DNA of 64,000 nucleotides. Source: JACKIP01 sp963710165. Lineage in GTDB: Bacteria > Pseudomonadota > Alphaproteobacteria > Micavibrionales > Micavibrionaceae. The translations under genes were made by a program, and so were the position numbers. The stretch spans positions 868,001 through 932,000 of the forward strand of contig CAVPYZ010000004.1 of NCBI GenBank assembly GCA_963710165.1, written 5' to 3'. This document shows positions 18,254-27,435 of this stretch, piece after piece; position 1 is the first letter of the stretch; every line of letters begins with the position of its first letter. The notes below the pieces were generated by a model. It was not told where the DNA came from. It ran no database searches and saw only the letters and a list, made by a program, of their open reading frames with translations.

Positions 18254-18556
18254 CTAGTCGCGCTGTATAAAATACTCAGGCAGTTTATAGCCTTCTGGCG
18301 CTTTAAATTTGTCGGGTAGATTATATTTACTCTCATCCGGTGCTTTAAATCTGTCATCCGGCGGTGCGAATTTATTTGTTCCGAACTTTCCGCCGTCTTT
18401 GGGCAAAATGGTAACGTGACCATATTTCTTTTTGATTTTAATTGCCGTATCACCGCCGCCACCAACGATATAAACATTCTTCTTATTACCGGCAATACTT
18501 TCGTTGGAAATAGAAAGACAAGCCAAAAGTACCATTACAAATATAAATCGTTTCAT
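18254..18556 (-). CDS. Exported Lys/Pro-rich small protein
   Basis: A 100-aa protein with a signal peptide (MKRFIFVMVLLACLSISNES), a short glycine run (IVGGGGDTAIKIKKKYG) and a C-terminal half with loose repeats of the form FKAPD/E-x-x-KYNLPD and KAPEGYKLPEYF. Its basic, proline-rich C-terminus contrasts with the acidic neighbour. GGAGCACTC is its likely ribosome-binding site. Function is unknown. Confidence 0.65.
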   Translation of the reverse strand: MKRFIFVMVLLACLSISNESIAGNKKNVYIVGGGGDTAIKIKKKYGHVTILPKDGGKFGTNKFAPPDDRFKAPDESKYNLPDKFKAPEGYKLPEYFIQRD

Positions 18557-18604
18557 GATGAGTGCTCCTATGCTTTTTACTCTATCACTTACAGAAGATA
18601 AGAA

Positions 18605-19246
18605 TCAATTTGTTCCAAAATAACGGTCTCCTGCATCTCCCAAACCAGGCACGATGTAACCCTGTTCGTTTAGATGGGAGTCGATTGCCGCCGTGTAGAG
18701 AGGGATTGTTCGAAACTCTTTACGCAAGTTGGCAATGCCTTCGGGCGCGCATAACAGCGTAATAATCGTCATGTTTTCGGGTGATGCGCCGTGATGGACC
18801 AGCGCGTTAATCGTTGCAATCATTGATCCTGCTGTGGCCAGCATAGGGTCACATATAAATATGGGGCGATGCATATCGGCAGGTAATTTATTAAGATATT
18901 CAACAGGTTGCAGGGTTTCTTCATTACGATAAAGCCCGATATGTCCCGTATCAGCTTCGGGCAAAATTGTTTGAAGGGTGTCGGATAACCCCAGACCGGC
19001 GCGTAGGATAGGAACGATTAAAGGCGGCGTTCCCGATAATTTTTGCGCACCTGTTTTCTCCATTGGTGTTTCAATGTCAATATTGCCCAGAGAAAGGTTT
19101 TTTGTGGCGGTAACGCCCAATATATTTGCTATATCACGTACGTGATGCCTGAAATTTTCAGGGCTGCAATTCTTATCACGTAATTTCCCCAATCGATCCG
19201 CGATTATGGCATGGAAGATGAGGTAGGTATGCTGATCAAGCTCCAT
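18605..19246 (-). CDS. upp: Uracil phosphoribosyltransferase
   Basis: A 213-aa salvage enzyme making UMP from uracil and PRPP. Visible motifs are the PRPP loop DPMLATAGSMIATI, VPILRAGLGL near residue 80, and the C-terminal uracil-binding region YIVPGLGDAGDRYFGT. Length is normal. It begins directly at the base after the carB stop, so the two are co-translated, linking pyrimidine salvage to carbamoyl-phosphate supply. Confidence 0.95.
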   Translation of the reverse strand: MELDQHTYLIFHAIIADRLGKLRDKNCSPENFRHHVRDIANILGVTATKNLSLGNIDIETPMEKTGAQKLSGTPPLIVPILRAGLGLSDTLQTILPEADTGHIGLYRNEETLQPVEYLNKLPADMHRPIFICDPMLATAGSMIATINALVHHGASPENMTIITLLCAPEGIANLRKEFRTIPLYTAAIDSHLNEQGYIVPGLGDAGDRYFGTN

Positions 19247-22200
19247 TTACGCCGCTTTCTGTTCTTCCTTTTTTAGCCAGTCTTGTAACGGTGTGACAGT
19301 CAAATCTCTGGTTTTCAAGGCGTGCATTGCTTGTACGGCGGCGCGCGCGGCAGTCAGAAGCGTATAGTATGGCACGCGGTTCATCAAAGCCCTACGACGG
19401 ATGGAGGTTGCATCGGCGACGGCCTGCGCGTTTTTCATTGTGGTGTTAATCACAAGCTGGATTTCGCCGTTGATAATGGCATCACCGATATGCGGCTGAC
19501 CTTCCAGAACTTTATTGATGCGTTCAACATTCAAACCGTTTTCTTTTAGGAATTTATGTGTTCCACCTGTTGCAATTAATTTAAAGCCCATATCGGATAA
19601 TTCACGCGCAATAGGAATTAATTCTTGCTTATCGCTGTTTTTAACAGAAAGGAATACTGTGCCTTCGGTCGGTAATAGCGTTCCCGCGCCGATTTGTGAT
19701 TTTGCAAAGGCTTGAGCAACATCAGTATCAATACCCATGACCTCTCCCGTTGATTTCATTTCGGGGCCGAGGATCGGGTCAACACCGGGGAATTTATTAA
19801 ACGGGAAAACGGGGGCCTTAACCGCGGTATGATCGGGGTTCATGCCCGTCAATTGCGCTTTAAACTTGCTGAGAGGTTCACCCGCCATAATGCGCGCGGC
19901 AATCTTTGCAATTGGAACGCCTGTGGCTTTGGCAACAAAAGGCACCGTTCTGGAGGCGCGCGGATTGACCTCAATAATATAAATATCAAATTCGCCTGTC
20001 GCTTTATTCTTTTTCACGGCAAACTGGACATTCATCAGACCTTTGACTTTCAAAGCCTTGGCAAGTTTGATTGTCTGGCGTTCAATTTCGCGCACAGTTT
20101 TGTAGGTCAGGGAATGCGGGGGCAGGGTACAGGCGCTGTCACCTGAATGAATGCCTGCTTCTTCGATATGCTCCATGATGCCCGAGACATAGACATCTTT
20201 GCCGTCGGATAGCGCGTCAGCGTCGATTTCTATCGCGCCTTTTAAATAACGGTCAATAAAACTGGCGTATCGCCAGACACTTTGACGGCGGTGTTGATGT
20301 ACTTTTCCAGCTCATCAGTCGAATAAACAATTTGCATTGCCTGACCACCCAGAACGTAGGATGGACGAATAACAAGTGGGAAGCCGATTTTTTCTGATAT
20401 TTCAAGGGCTTCTTCTTTTGTTTTGGCTATTCCGTTTCGTGGTTGTTTCAGTTTTAATTTATGTAGAAGTTCCTGAAAACGCTCACGATCTTCAGCCAAA
20501 TCAATCGCATCCGGACTAGTCCCAAGGATAGGAATACCTTCATCTTGCAAGGCTTGAGCAAGTTTTAAGGGTGTTTGACCGCCTAGCTGGACGATAACGC
20601 CCATAAGCTCCCCGCTTTTTTGTTCGGCGCGAATTAGCTCCAAAACATCTTCTTGCGTTAAAGGTTCGAAATACAGGCGATCAGACGTATCGTAATCGGT
20701 GGAAACAGTTTCGGGATTACAATTCACCATGATCGTTTCAATCCCCGCTTCTTTCAATGAATAGCAAGCATGAACACAGCAATAATCAAATTCAATACCC
20801 TGGCCAATACGGTTTGGGCCGCCACCTAAAATAATGGCTTTCTTATTACTGGTCGGGCGGCATTCATCACTCTCTTCAACATAGCCGGGTTCATAACAAG
20901 AATACATATAAGAGGTTTCAGACGGAATTTCCGCCGCGCAGGAATCAATTCGCTTATAGACAGGATGCACATTGTAAGATGAGCGCGCTTTCCTTACCTC
21001 CGTCTCGGGCGTCTTTACCAGATCTGCAAGACGCGCATCGGCAAAGCCCATAGCTTTCAAATCACGCCAATCTTCTTCATTGGTAGGCAGCCCGTTTTCA
21101 CGAACATGTTCTTCCGTATCAATAATGTTTTTAATACGCTCCAAAAACCATGGATCGTATTTTGTAATGGCATGAATATCATCAACAGACATTCCAAGGC
21201 GCATGGCTTGCGCGGCATACAGCAAACGCAGGGGAGTAGGGCTGGAAAGGACGGCGCGAATTTGATCCTCATGCGGGCCGCGCGTATCTTCGGTCGAGCC
21301 GATTGCTAGTTCATTGAAACCGTCTAAATCTTTCTCTAAAGACCGTAATGCTTTTTGAATTGATTCCTCAAAGCTGCGACCGAAAGACATCGCCTCACCA
21401 ACAGATTTCATAGAAGTTGTCAGCGTGCCAGGTGTGCCATGGAATTTCTCAAATGCGAAGCGTGGAATTTTTGTGACGATATAATCAATCGAAGGTTCAA
21501 AAGAGGCCGGTGTTTTACCACCAGTCATGTCATTACCCAGTTCATCTAGCGTATAGCCAACTGCCAGTTTCGCGGCGATTTTCGCAATCGGGAAGCCTGT
21601 CGCTTTCGATGCTAGCGCAGAGGAGCGTGAGACGCGCGGATTCATTTCAATTACAACCATGCGACCATCAACAGGGTTCACCGCAAATTGCACGTTCGAG
21701 CCGCCTGTTTCAACGCCAATGCCACGCAACACTGCGATCGATGCATTGCGCATGATTTGATATTCTTTATCGGTCAGAGTCAGGGCAGGGGCAACGGTGA
21801 TTGAATCGCCTGTATGCACACCCATCGGGTCTATATTTTCGATGGAACAGATAATAATGCAGTTATCTGCCTTATCGCGCACAACTTCCATTTCAAATTC
21901 TTTCCACCCCAAAACGGATTCTTCGACCAGAACTTCGGTGACAGGGGAGGCATCTAGTCCTTCACGGACAATTTTTTCGAATTCCTCACGATTATAGGCA
22001 ATACCGCCGCCCAGTCCGCCAAGTGTAAAGGAGGGGCGAATGATACAAGGCAAACCAATATCCTTAATGCAATCAATACCTTGCTGCAGATTCTTAACAA
22101 CGTGGCTTTTTGGGCTTTCAAGACCTAGCTCATCCATACAATCACGGAATTTCTGACGATCTTCTGCTTTGTCAATCACATCTGCGCGCGCGCCGATAAG

Positions 22201-22543
22201 CTCAACCCCCAGTTTTTCCAAGTGTTCCGTCTGCATCTAGCGCTAATGCTGTATTCAACGCAGTTTGCCCGCCCATGGTGGGGAGCAGGGCATCGGGGCG
22301 TTCTTTCTCCAAAATTTTCGCCACAATTTCCGGTGTAATCGGTTCGATATATGTCGCGTCCGCCATTTCCGGGTCGGTCATAATCGTCGCGGGATTGGAA
22401 TTAATCAGAATTACGCGGTATCCTTCTTCTCGCAACGCCTTACACGCCTGCGCGCCGGAATAGTCAAACTCACACGCTTGCCCGATAATAATCGGCCCCG
22501 CGCCAATGATACAAATGGATTTTATGTCGGTACGTTTAGGCAT
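19247..22543 (-). CDS. carB: Carbamoyl-phosphate synthase large subunit CarB (two frameshifts)
   Basis: ATP-grasp enzyme that forms carbamoyl phosphate from bicarbonate, ammonia and ATP for arginine and pyrimidine synthesis. N-terminal (PKRTDIKSICIIGAGPIIIG), first ATP-grasp (IRPSFTLGGLGGG), second ATP-grasp (VIRPSYVLGGQAMQIV) and MGS-like C-terminal region are all present, total about 1098 residues as expected. One base is inserted near 22222 (DADGTL-EKLGVEL junction) and one is missing near 20262 (TPVL-IDRYLKGAIEID junction). The three segments read through perfectly otherwise. The carA partner is not in the window. It lies between a carbonic anhydrase and upp. Confidence 0.9.
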
Positions 22544-23159
22544 TGTGTTCCTTATCTTTTATAAGTGAAATAAATTTTTTCTCGCTATCATCATACTCCA
22601 ACAAATCTCCTGCGCTCATGTCGAAGAGCCACGGTTTGATTTCAACGCGGGTTTCTTTTAAGGCTTGTTGGATAGAGGGGTAGGATTTGAGGTTTTCAAC
22701 GCTTTGCAGGACGATTTGCTCTTCGGCGTGGCGGTTTAGGTCTTCCTCGTTTTCGCAAATGGCTTTGGCTTTGTTTAAGCCTTCGCTTGCCACATCAACA
22801 AAGCTGGCAATTTCGCTGTCATCGATATTATTGATCAGTGCTTGAACAGCGCCGCATCCTGTATGGCCTAGAATAATGACAACTTCCACCTTATTATGAT
22901 TAAGCGCAAATTGAAGGGCCGCGGCTAGCGCCGTGCCATGTTTATAGGGGCGAACAATGGCGCCCATCGCTTTATGGGAAAAAAACTTGCCCGGTTGTGC
23001 ATTAAAAATTGTACCGGGGTTGGCGCGCGAATCGATGCAGGAAATTATAAAATGTTTTGGGGATTGTCCGTGTTTTGCAAGATAAGGCATTAAACCATCT
23101 TGAGAATTATATGCCTGTTCACGAAATTTTGAAAAGCCTTGGATCAAAGCGTCAGTCAT
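22536..23159 (-). CDS. Beta-class carbonic anhydrase
   Basis: A 207-aa zinc enzyme interconverting CO2 and bicarbonate. The zinc ligands lie in the two family motifs, SCIDSR near residue 40 and GHTGCGAV near residue 98. Its 3' end overlaps the carB start by 8 bases, so bicarbonate production is coupled in translation to its use by carbamoyl-phosphate synthase. A terminator-like hairpin lies in its leader at about 23207-23239. Confidence 0.93.
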   Translation of the reverse strand: MTDALIQGFSKFREQAYNSQDGLMPYLAKHGQSPKHFIISCIDSRANPGTIFNAQPGKFFSHKAMGAIVRPYKHGTALAAALQFALNHNKVEVVIILGHTGCGAVQALINNIDDSEIASFVDVASEGLNKAKAICENEEDLNRHAEEQIVLQSVENLKSYPSIQQALKETRVEIKPWLFDMSAGDLLEYDDSEKKFISLIKDKEHNA

Positions 23160-23183
23160 AGGACACTCCCTTTCAATTCAGCT

Positions 23184-23270
23184 AAAAAACCCCTGTATTC
23201 AGGCATAAAAAAACCGGCCTTTCTTTTCATGTGCGCCGGAGACTATTTAGTAAGGGATTAGAGGGTTTTT
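23184..23270 (-). promoter_or_regulatory. Possible attenuator leader of the carbonic anhydrase-carB-upp operon
   Basis: On the minus strand a hairpin CCGGC / GCCGG (23235-23239 with 23214-23218) is followed by seven T residues. It lies between the divergent gene at 23363 and the carbonic anhydrase start, where there is no upstream gene for it to end. A second hairpin (CCTG / CAGG, 23192-23203) plus GGTTTTTT follows. A segment AAAAACCC upstream (23263-23270) could pair with the second GGGTTTTT. Attenuation is inference. Confidence 0.4.
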
Positions 23271-23362
23271 GGCAATAGTTTCTTTTCAGTTTTTATTATC
23301 TTGCGTTTTAGTTAGTAGTTATGATAATTATGCTTACTTATATAATAAAGGGTGATAAAAAC

Positions 23363-24703
23363 ATGATATCCAATACCGCAAAGCTAGCTTTTTTAAGTTC
23401 AACTGTACCAGCGCTTGCGCTGATAGCAACGACGGCGAGTGCAGCAACTGTAGGAGCATTTACTGATGGTGATTTTAATTTCGGTTCACGACATCTTGGC
23501 CCGAATGAATTGACTGTTTCATTACAAGCTGTGGCTGAAAAACGTGATGATGGAACAGAATATCGTTCATGTACATTAGCGACCTTTAAAGAAGGCGTGA
23601 TGAGTGCGGTTCCTGGTGAAATGTATGATGCACAGGTTGAAGCAAGTATGACCCCGCAAGAAGCGATACAAAGTTTAAGATCCGAAATTGTACCAAGATC
23701 AAGCTACAGAGGAGACGCACAATATATTGTTGTTTCTGTCTCTCCGGAAGGTGATGATTTTGTTCGTATTAACGGTGGTGCGCCATTGGTTGAAGATGGC
23801 TCTTCCCTGTTTATAGGTGATGTTGAAATTCCTGCCGAGCATATTTCTTACGAACAAAGTAGTCGTTACGGTACGGATCGTGCACCGGAATCATATACAT
23901 TATTTATTAATGATCCTGCGACAGTTGCAAATATTGCCGATGCAATTGCAGGGCAAGAACAAGTTCAGGCGATTGTCAGAACGGTCAATAGTGATTTTAT
24001 TATCCCTTTAACATTTCAAGGTAACACAGATTTGAGGGATGAGTTCGCAGCTTGTCTTGAAGACGTGGATGACATGACAATTCCAATGGGTACGTTCCCG
24101 TCTTGGCAGTTGGGTAACTTTATTAATACAAGTTTGACCGATGTGGAAACGCTAGCGGCAATGTTTGAAGATGAAGCTGCTTTAGCTAATCCAGAAAATT
24201 TTCAAATCGCAAATATTCTTTCAACAGAGGGTATGTTTGCAATTAGTTCCTTAGCATTGCAAGAGATGATGAACGGTGAAGTTCTGACAACGTCAATTGG
24301 TGAATATCAATCATATGATCATTCAACTGGTATTATGACAGTTTCACCCGATATGTTAGACTTTGAAACAAATCTTTGGAATTCTTGTAGTTGCGGTTTA
24401 GATTTTGGTCGTCCTGGTACGCCAACATTTACAACATTCATTCCTGGTGATCCTGGGAGAGAAACATATACATCAATCTTCACAGGTGGCGGTTATCAGG
24501 GTGGTGGAACATTTACATCTCATGGTGGTGGAGGTTATAATGATCATGAAACTTTTGAACCTGCTGTAGTATTTGCTCCTGTTATCGGGGCGCTCGGTTT
24601 GGGTGGGGCAATTGCGGTTACATTTGGATTATTTGGTAGAAAAGAAAAATCTTCTGCTGAGATTGGTCAAGAGATCTCTAATAATATCCACCTTGAAGCA
24701 TAA
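23363..24703 (+). CDS. Exported protein with C-terminal membrane anchor, unknown
   Basis: A 446-aa protein. The start at 23363 is chosen because a signal peptide (AKLAFLSSTVPALALIATTA, cleavage after ASA) begins there. The body is polar, with no recognised domain, and it contains one close Cys pair (NSCSCGLDF). It then has a glycine-rich linker (GGGYQGGGTF, GGGGYNDHE), a membrane segment (VVFAPVIGALGLGGAIAVTF near residue 405) and a basic stop-transfer FGRKEK. The layout resembles a surface or periplasmic domain tethered by its C-terminus. It is not a classical LPXTG or PEP-CTERM tail. Confidence 0.7.
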   Translation: MISNTAKLAFLSSTVPALALIATTASAATVGAFTDGDFNFGSRHLGPNELTVSLQAVAEKRDDGTEYRSCTLATFKEGVMSAVPGEMYDAQVEASMTPQEAIQSLRSEIVPRSSYRGDAQYIVVSVSPEGDDFVRINGGAPLVEDGSSLFIGDVEIPAEHISYEQSSRYGTDRAPESYTLFINDPATVANIADAIAGQEQVQAIVRTVNSDFIIPLTFQGNTDLRDEFAACLEDVDDMTIPMGTFPSWQLGNFINTSLTDVETLAAMFEDEAALANPENFQIANILSTEGMFAISSLALQEMMNGEVLTTSIGEYQSYDHSTGIMTVSPDMLDFETNLWNSCSCGLDFGRPGTPTFTTFIPGDPGRETYTSIFTGGGYQGGGTFTSHGGGGYNDHETFEPAVVFAPVIGALGLGGAIAVTFGLFGRKEKSSAEIGQEISNNIHLEA

Positions 24704-24727
24704 ATAAAATTGTATTTAAGATAAAAA

Positions 24728-24752
24728 AAAAGCTCTCATTTGAGAGCTTTTT
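24728..24752. terminator. Bidirectional terminator between convergent genes
   Basis: An 11-bp stem AAAAGCTCTCA / TGAGAGCTTTT with a 2-base loop; serves the 446-aa gene on + and the esterase on -. Confidence 0.88.
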
Positions 24753-24755
24753 TTA

Positions 24756-25565
24756 TTATGATTTTCTCTGTTTTAACAGCCAGTTCCAAAAGCCCTTTTT
24801 TTGGTAAATACTTACACATTCGCCGTGACCTGCATCTGCTTGTTCTAAATAGGCAACGTTATGACCGGATGATTTTAGATAGCCGTGGATTTCACGTGTG
24901 ATACTTACCGGAAATGTCTGGTCTTTTTGGCCGTGCCAGATCAGAAGGGCGGTGTTTTTATCTACGCCTGCAACCAATTTAGGATCATATGTTCCACAGG
25001 CGGAAAATGCACCGGCGAAGATGCCGGGATATCTGGCAAGCACGCTATAAACGCCAATTCCGCCCATTGAATAGCCACTAAGATATATTTGCTGGGGGTT
25101 CATTTTGACTTGCTTTGCGACGTCTTGCAATGCCTCCAAAGCTAAAGGTGCGGCGCTGTTCCAGTCGTATCCGGGCGGGGCGATCGGGATGATAACAATC
25201 GCCGGATTACTTTGGTGCAGTCCCAGTTTAAAATATTCTGCGCCGCCATTCATATGTCGCGCGCCACCGTGAAGGAGCATAATCACAGGATAGGATTTGG
25301 TTGCGTCCATATTCTCAGGAAGATGCAAGTAATACTTGAACATCCCGGGTGGATGGTCGGAGATTACAAATTTTTCCTGATAAAGGCTGGTATAGTCCCC
25401 CATTGGCGGCGTTTCAGGAAAGCCGGGGATGATTTGTTTTAATTGCTCGATTTTCTCAGCAGAGGGTTTGTAAGGATTTTGCGCAGAATATTCCTGCGCA
25501 AAAGTCATTGTCGATATCAAACACAGCATTGAAAAAATAAGAGGGAGTGAAGCGTAGTTTTTCAT
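24756..25565 (-). CDS. Exported alpha/beta-hydrolase esterase
   Basis: A 269-aa secreted hydrolase with a signal peptide (MLCLISTMTFAQE). The oxyanion block VIMLLHGGARHMNGG, the nucleophile GYSMGGIGVYS (Ser of G-x-S-x-G), the acid region HGQKDQTFP and the histidine region DAGHGECV make a complete catalytic triad. The pattern resembles the PHB-depolymerase-like/'predicted peptidase' esterases. The substrate is not determined. Confidence 0.85.
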   Translation of the reverse strand: MKNYASLPLIFSMLCLISTMTFAQEYSAQNPYKPSAEKIEQLKQIIPGFPETPPMGDYTSLYQEKFVISDHPPGMFKYYLHLPENMDATKSYPVIMLLHGGARHMNGGAEYFKLGLHQSNPAIVIIPIAPPGYDWNSAAPLALEALQDVAKQVKMNPQQIYLSGYSMGGIGVYSVLARYPGIFAGAFSACGTYDPKLVAGVDKNTALLIWHGQKDQTFPVSITREIHGYLKSSGHNVAYLEQADAGHGECVSIYQKKGFWNWLLKQRKS

Positions 25566-25602
25566 TTTTCAGGACCTCTCATCTTTTGATTACAAGTATG
25601 GC

Positions 25603-25791
25603 TTAATCTACGCGTCCTGCATGGTTTTTAATATCCATGGGCGCGCCTTCGTCTTTTTTATCCATAGAATGGTCGGTACTTTTATATGTGCGTGCGCCAT
25701 CGGATTCGTAAGTGTTATATTCAAATGGTGAGGAACATGCACCAAGAAGTGTCACAGATGCGCCTGCCAGTAGAAGTGTTTTAAATGTCAT
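25603..25791 (-). CDS. Small lipoprotein
   Basis: A 62-aa protein with a lipobox (LLLAGASVTLLGAC, Cys19) and a polar mature part (FEYNTYESDGARTYKSTDHS). The residue after the cysteine is Ser, suggesting outer-membrane sorting. GGATTAAACC precedes the ATG. Family unknown. It lies between an esterase and the BPL_N-like pair, with a gap on either side. Confidence 0.65.
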   Translation of the reverse strand: MTFKTLLLAGASVTLLGACSSPFEYNTYESDGARTYKSTDHSMDKKDEGAPMDIKNHAGRVD

Positions 25792-25858
25792 GGTTTAATC
25801 CTTTAATTTTGTTTCATATTATGAATAAAACGGAATGCGCCCAAGTTCAAGGCATTGT

Positions 25859-26647
25859 TTAGAAAGAGGGCTGTTCCGCAAGTAAATAATTATCCCATAC
25901 ATCCTTCCATAATTGCGATCTTTCAGGTTCATGTGCGGCTAACGCTTTTGCGTATTCCCTAAATATTCGGACGTTTTCATTATCAGAGCTTGTCGCTTTA
26001 TAGGTAATGGCGCCGTTTATTTCCAGTGCAACGGAGGACACAACAGATAAACCTTGTCCAATTTGGGTTGCCAGAACGGCGGGCGTCCTGTTCTGTGCAT
26101 CCTGAAAACGTGCGATAATACGTGCGCCCTCAGTTTCGGGTAGGCGCGGACCGCATGAATAGGCCGATGCCGCCTTGGAAACGCTTCCATCGCTGTGAAA
26201 ATGATCAAGCATGGCAATGTCGTGCGTATCCATCAGGTTACGCCATGGCCGCAACGGATTGTACAGCTCTTCTATCGGGCCGTGCGCATGTCCTTCAAAA
26301 AGATAGGAGAGAGAGCTATAACGCCTGTCCTGAAAGCCGTAAGATTCATAAGCCATATAAGCGGCAGCACATATGCGTAGGCTGCGTCCGCCTGCCTCCA
26401 GATACAGACGCTCATTGGCGAAACCTTGGCCGTTCATGTGTGTTCGATAACCATCACCGTTATTTGAGCCCGGAAGGATTAGGACGCTGTTGGGATGAGT
26501 AATAATTTCACCCGAACGAATAAAGTCGGATGTGATTCTCTTCACTTGAATACCACGTTCTTCGAATGGTTCAACTGATAAGCTGAACCAGAGGGAACCC
26601 GTTTCAACATAGGGGTCGGACAGAACGTATATTGTGTCAGGTTTCAT
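25859..26647 (-). CDS. BPL_N-like (class I glutamine amidotransferase fold) protein, paralogue 2
   Basis: A 262-aa cytoplasmic protein resembling the biotin-protein-ligase N-terminal domain family: an early SVLILPGSNNGDGYRTHMNG, then LEAGGRSLRICAAAYMAYES, which lines up with the ICAGAY nucleophile elbow of the next gene. Here the motif is ICAAAY, with the cysteine retained. No biotin-ligase catalytic domain follows. Its start overlaps the stop of the upstream paralogue by 4 bases. The exact reaction is unknown. Confidence 0.6.
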   Translation of the reverse strand: MKPDTIYVLSDPYVETGSLWFSLSVEPFEERGIQVKRITSDFIRSGEIITHPNSVLILPGSNNGDGYRTHMNGQGFANERLYLEAGGRSLRICAAAYMAYESYGFQDRRYSSLSYLFEGHAHGPIEELYNPLRPWRNLMDTHDIAMLDHFHSDGSVSKAASAYSCGPRLPETEGARIIARFQDAQNRTPAVLATQIGQGLSVVSSVALEINGAITYKATSSDNENVRIFREYAKALAAHEPERSQLWKDVWDNYLLAEQPSF

Positions 26648-27411
26648 GCAGCACGGACATTAAAACGATCAAGCAGGAAAGGCAAGAAAGAACGTTTTTT
26701 AAATTGGTCAGGGCGCTGATCGGGAATTAAATTACTTTCATATTCAAAGGATGAATTATTATTCTTATAAAGTGCTTTCTGAAAATTACAGGTATCCATT
26801 TCCGGATGTGTGCTGGTTAGAATAACATGTCCTGCTTTTACTTTATTCTCAATGATAGCCGCATTGTTATCGTCGAAATCGAAGCGTCCGAGAATGTTTG
26901 CATCATCTGTAATATTTGTGAAAACAGGGCCGCCGGAGTAATTGACTCTGTACTTCGTATCTTCATCATCTACGCACACGGTTACAGTGACAAAATTATT
27001 CCAGCTTTGATTGATATCACCATCCTTAATAAACTGATTTACGGGACCTACCGCCAAACAATCTATAAAGCCGAGTTCACGCGAGCCGACAATTTCCTGA
27101 GTTGTGTCTTTGCCCCATTCAACCGCGCGGCAAGCATAATAAGCGCCCGCACAAATGCCGAGGTAACGGCCGCCGTTTTCAACGTAGTTGCGAATATTTT
27201 TGTTTCCCGCGCCATTTAACTTCTCACAATAATACAAATCCGCGCCGCCCGGCATGACGAGAAGGTGCGTTTCTTCACACAGACCTCCTTCTATAATGTC
27301 TTGCGCGTCGCAATAACCAACATTTGTGCGTCCGTAATAACTACATAAGGCGCGATAGAGTATGCCGTTATTATGAACGTAATCGTCATAGATCAGAATT
27401 TTTGCCGTCAT
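26644..27411 (-). CDS. BPL_N-like (class I glutamine amidotransferase fold) protein, paralogue 1
   Basis: A 255-aa protein of the BPL_N family: LLVMPGGADLYYCEKLNG, GGRYLGICAGAYYACRAVEWG with the nucleophile-like cysteine in GICAGAY, YSGGPVF and a histidine in LTSTHPEMD. These are the features that make up a class I amidotransferase-like site. No DNA-binding or biotinyl-transferase part follows, so it is a stand-alone N-domain protein. It overlaps paralogue 2 by 4 bases and lies 25 bases downstream of the Y-family polymerase stop on the same strand. Confidence 0.7.
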   Translation of the reverse strand: MTAKILIYDDYVHNNGILYRALCSYYGRTNVGYCDAQDIIEGGLCEETHLLVMPGGADLYYCEKLNGAGNKNIRNYVENGGRYLGICAGAYYACRAVEWGKDTTQEIVGSRELGFIDCLAVGPVNQFIKDGDINQSWNNFVTVTVCVDDEDTKYRVNYSGGPVFTNITDDANILGRFDFDDNNAAIIENKVKAGHVILTSTHPEMDTCNFQKALYKNNNSSFEYESNLIPDQRPDQFKKRSFLPFLLDRFNVRAA

Positions 27412-27435
27412 GGTTTGTATTACAACATTTGATAA

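Noticed and set aside
26644..27411. Biotin-protein ligase
   Set aside because: Only the N-terminal amidotransferase-like domain is present; the biotin ligase catalytic domain is missing.
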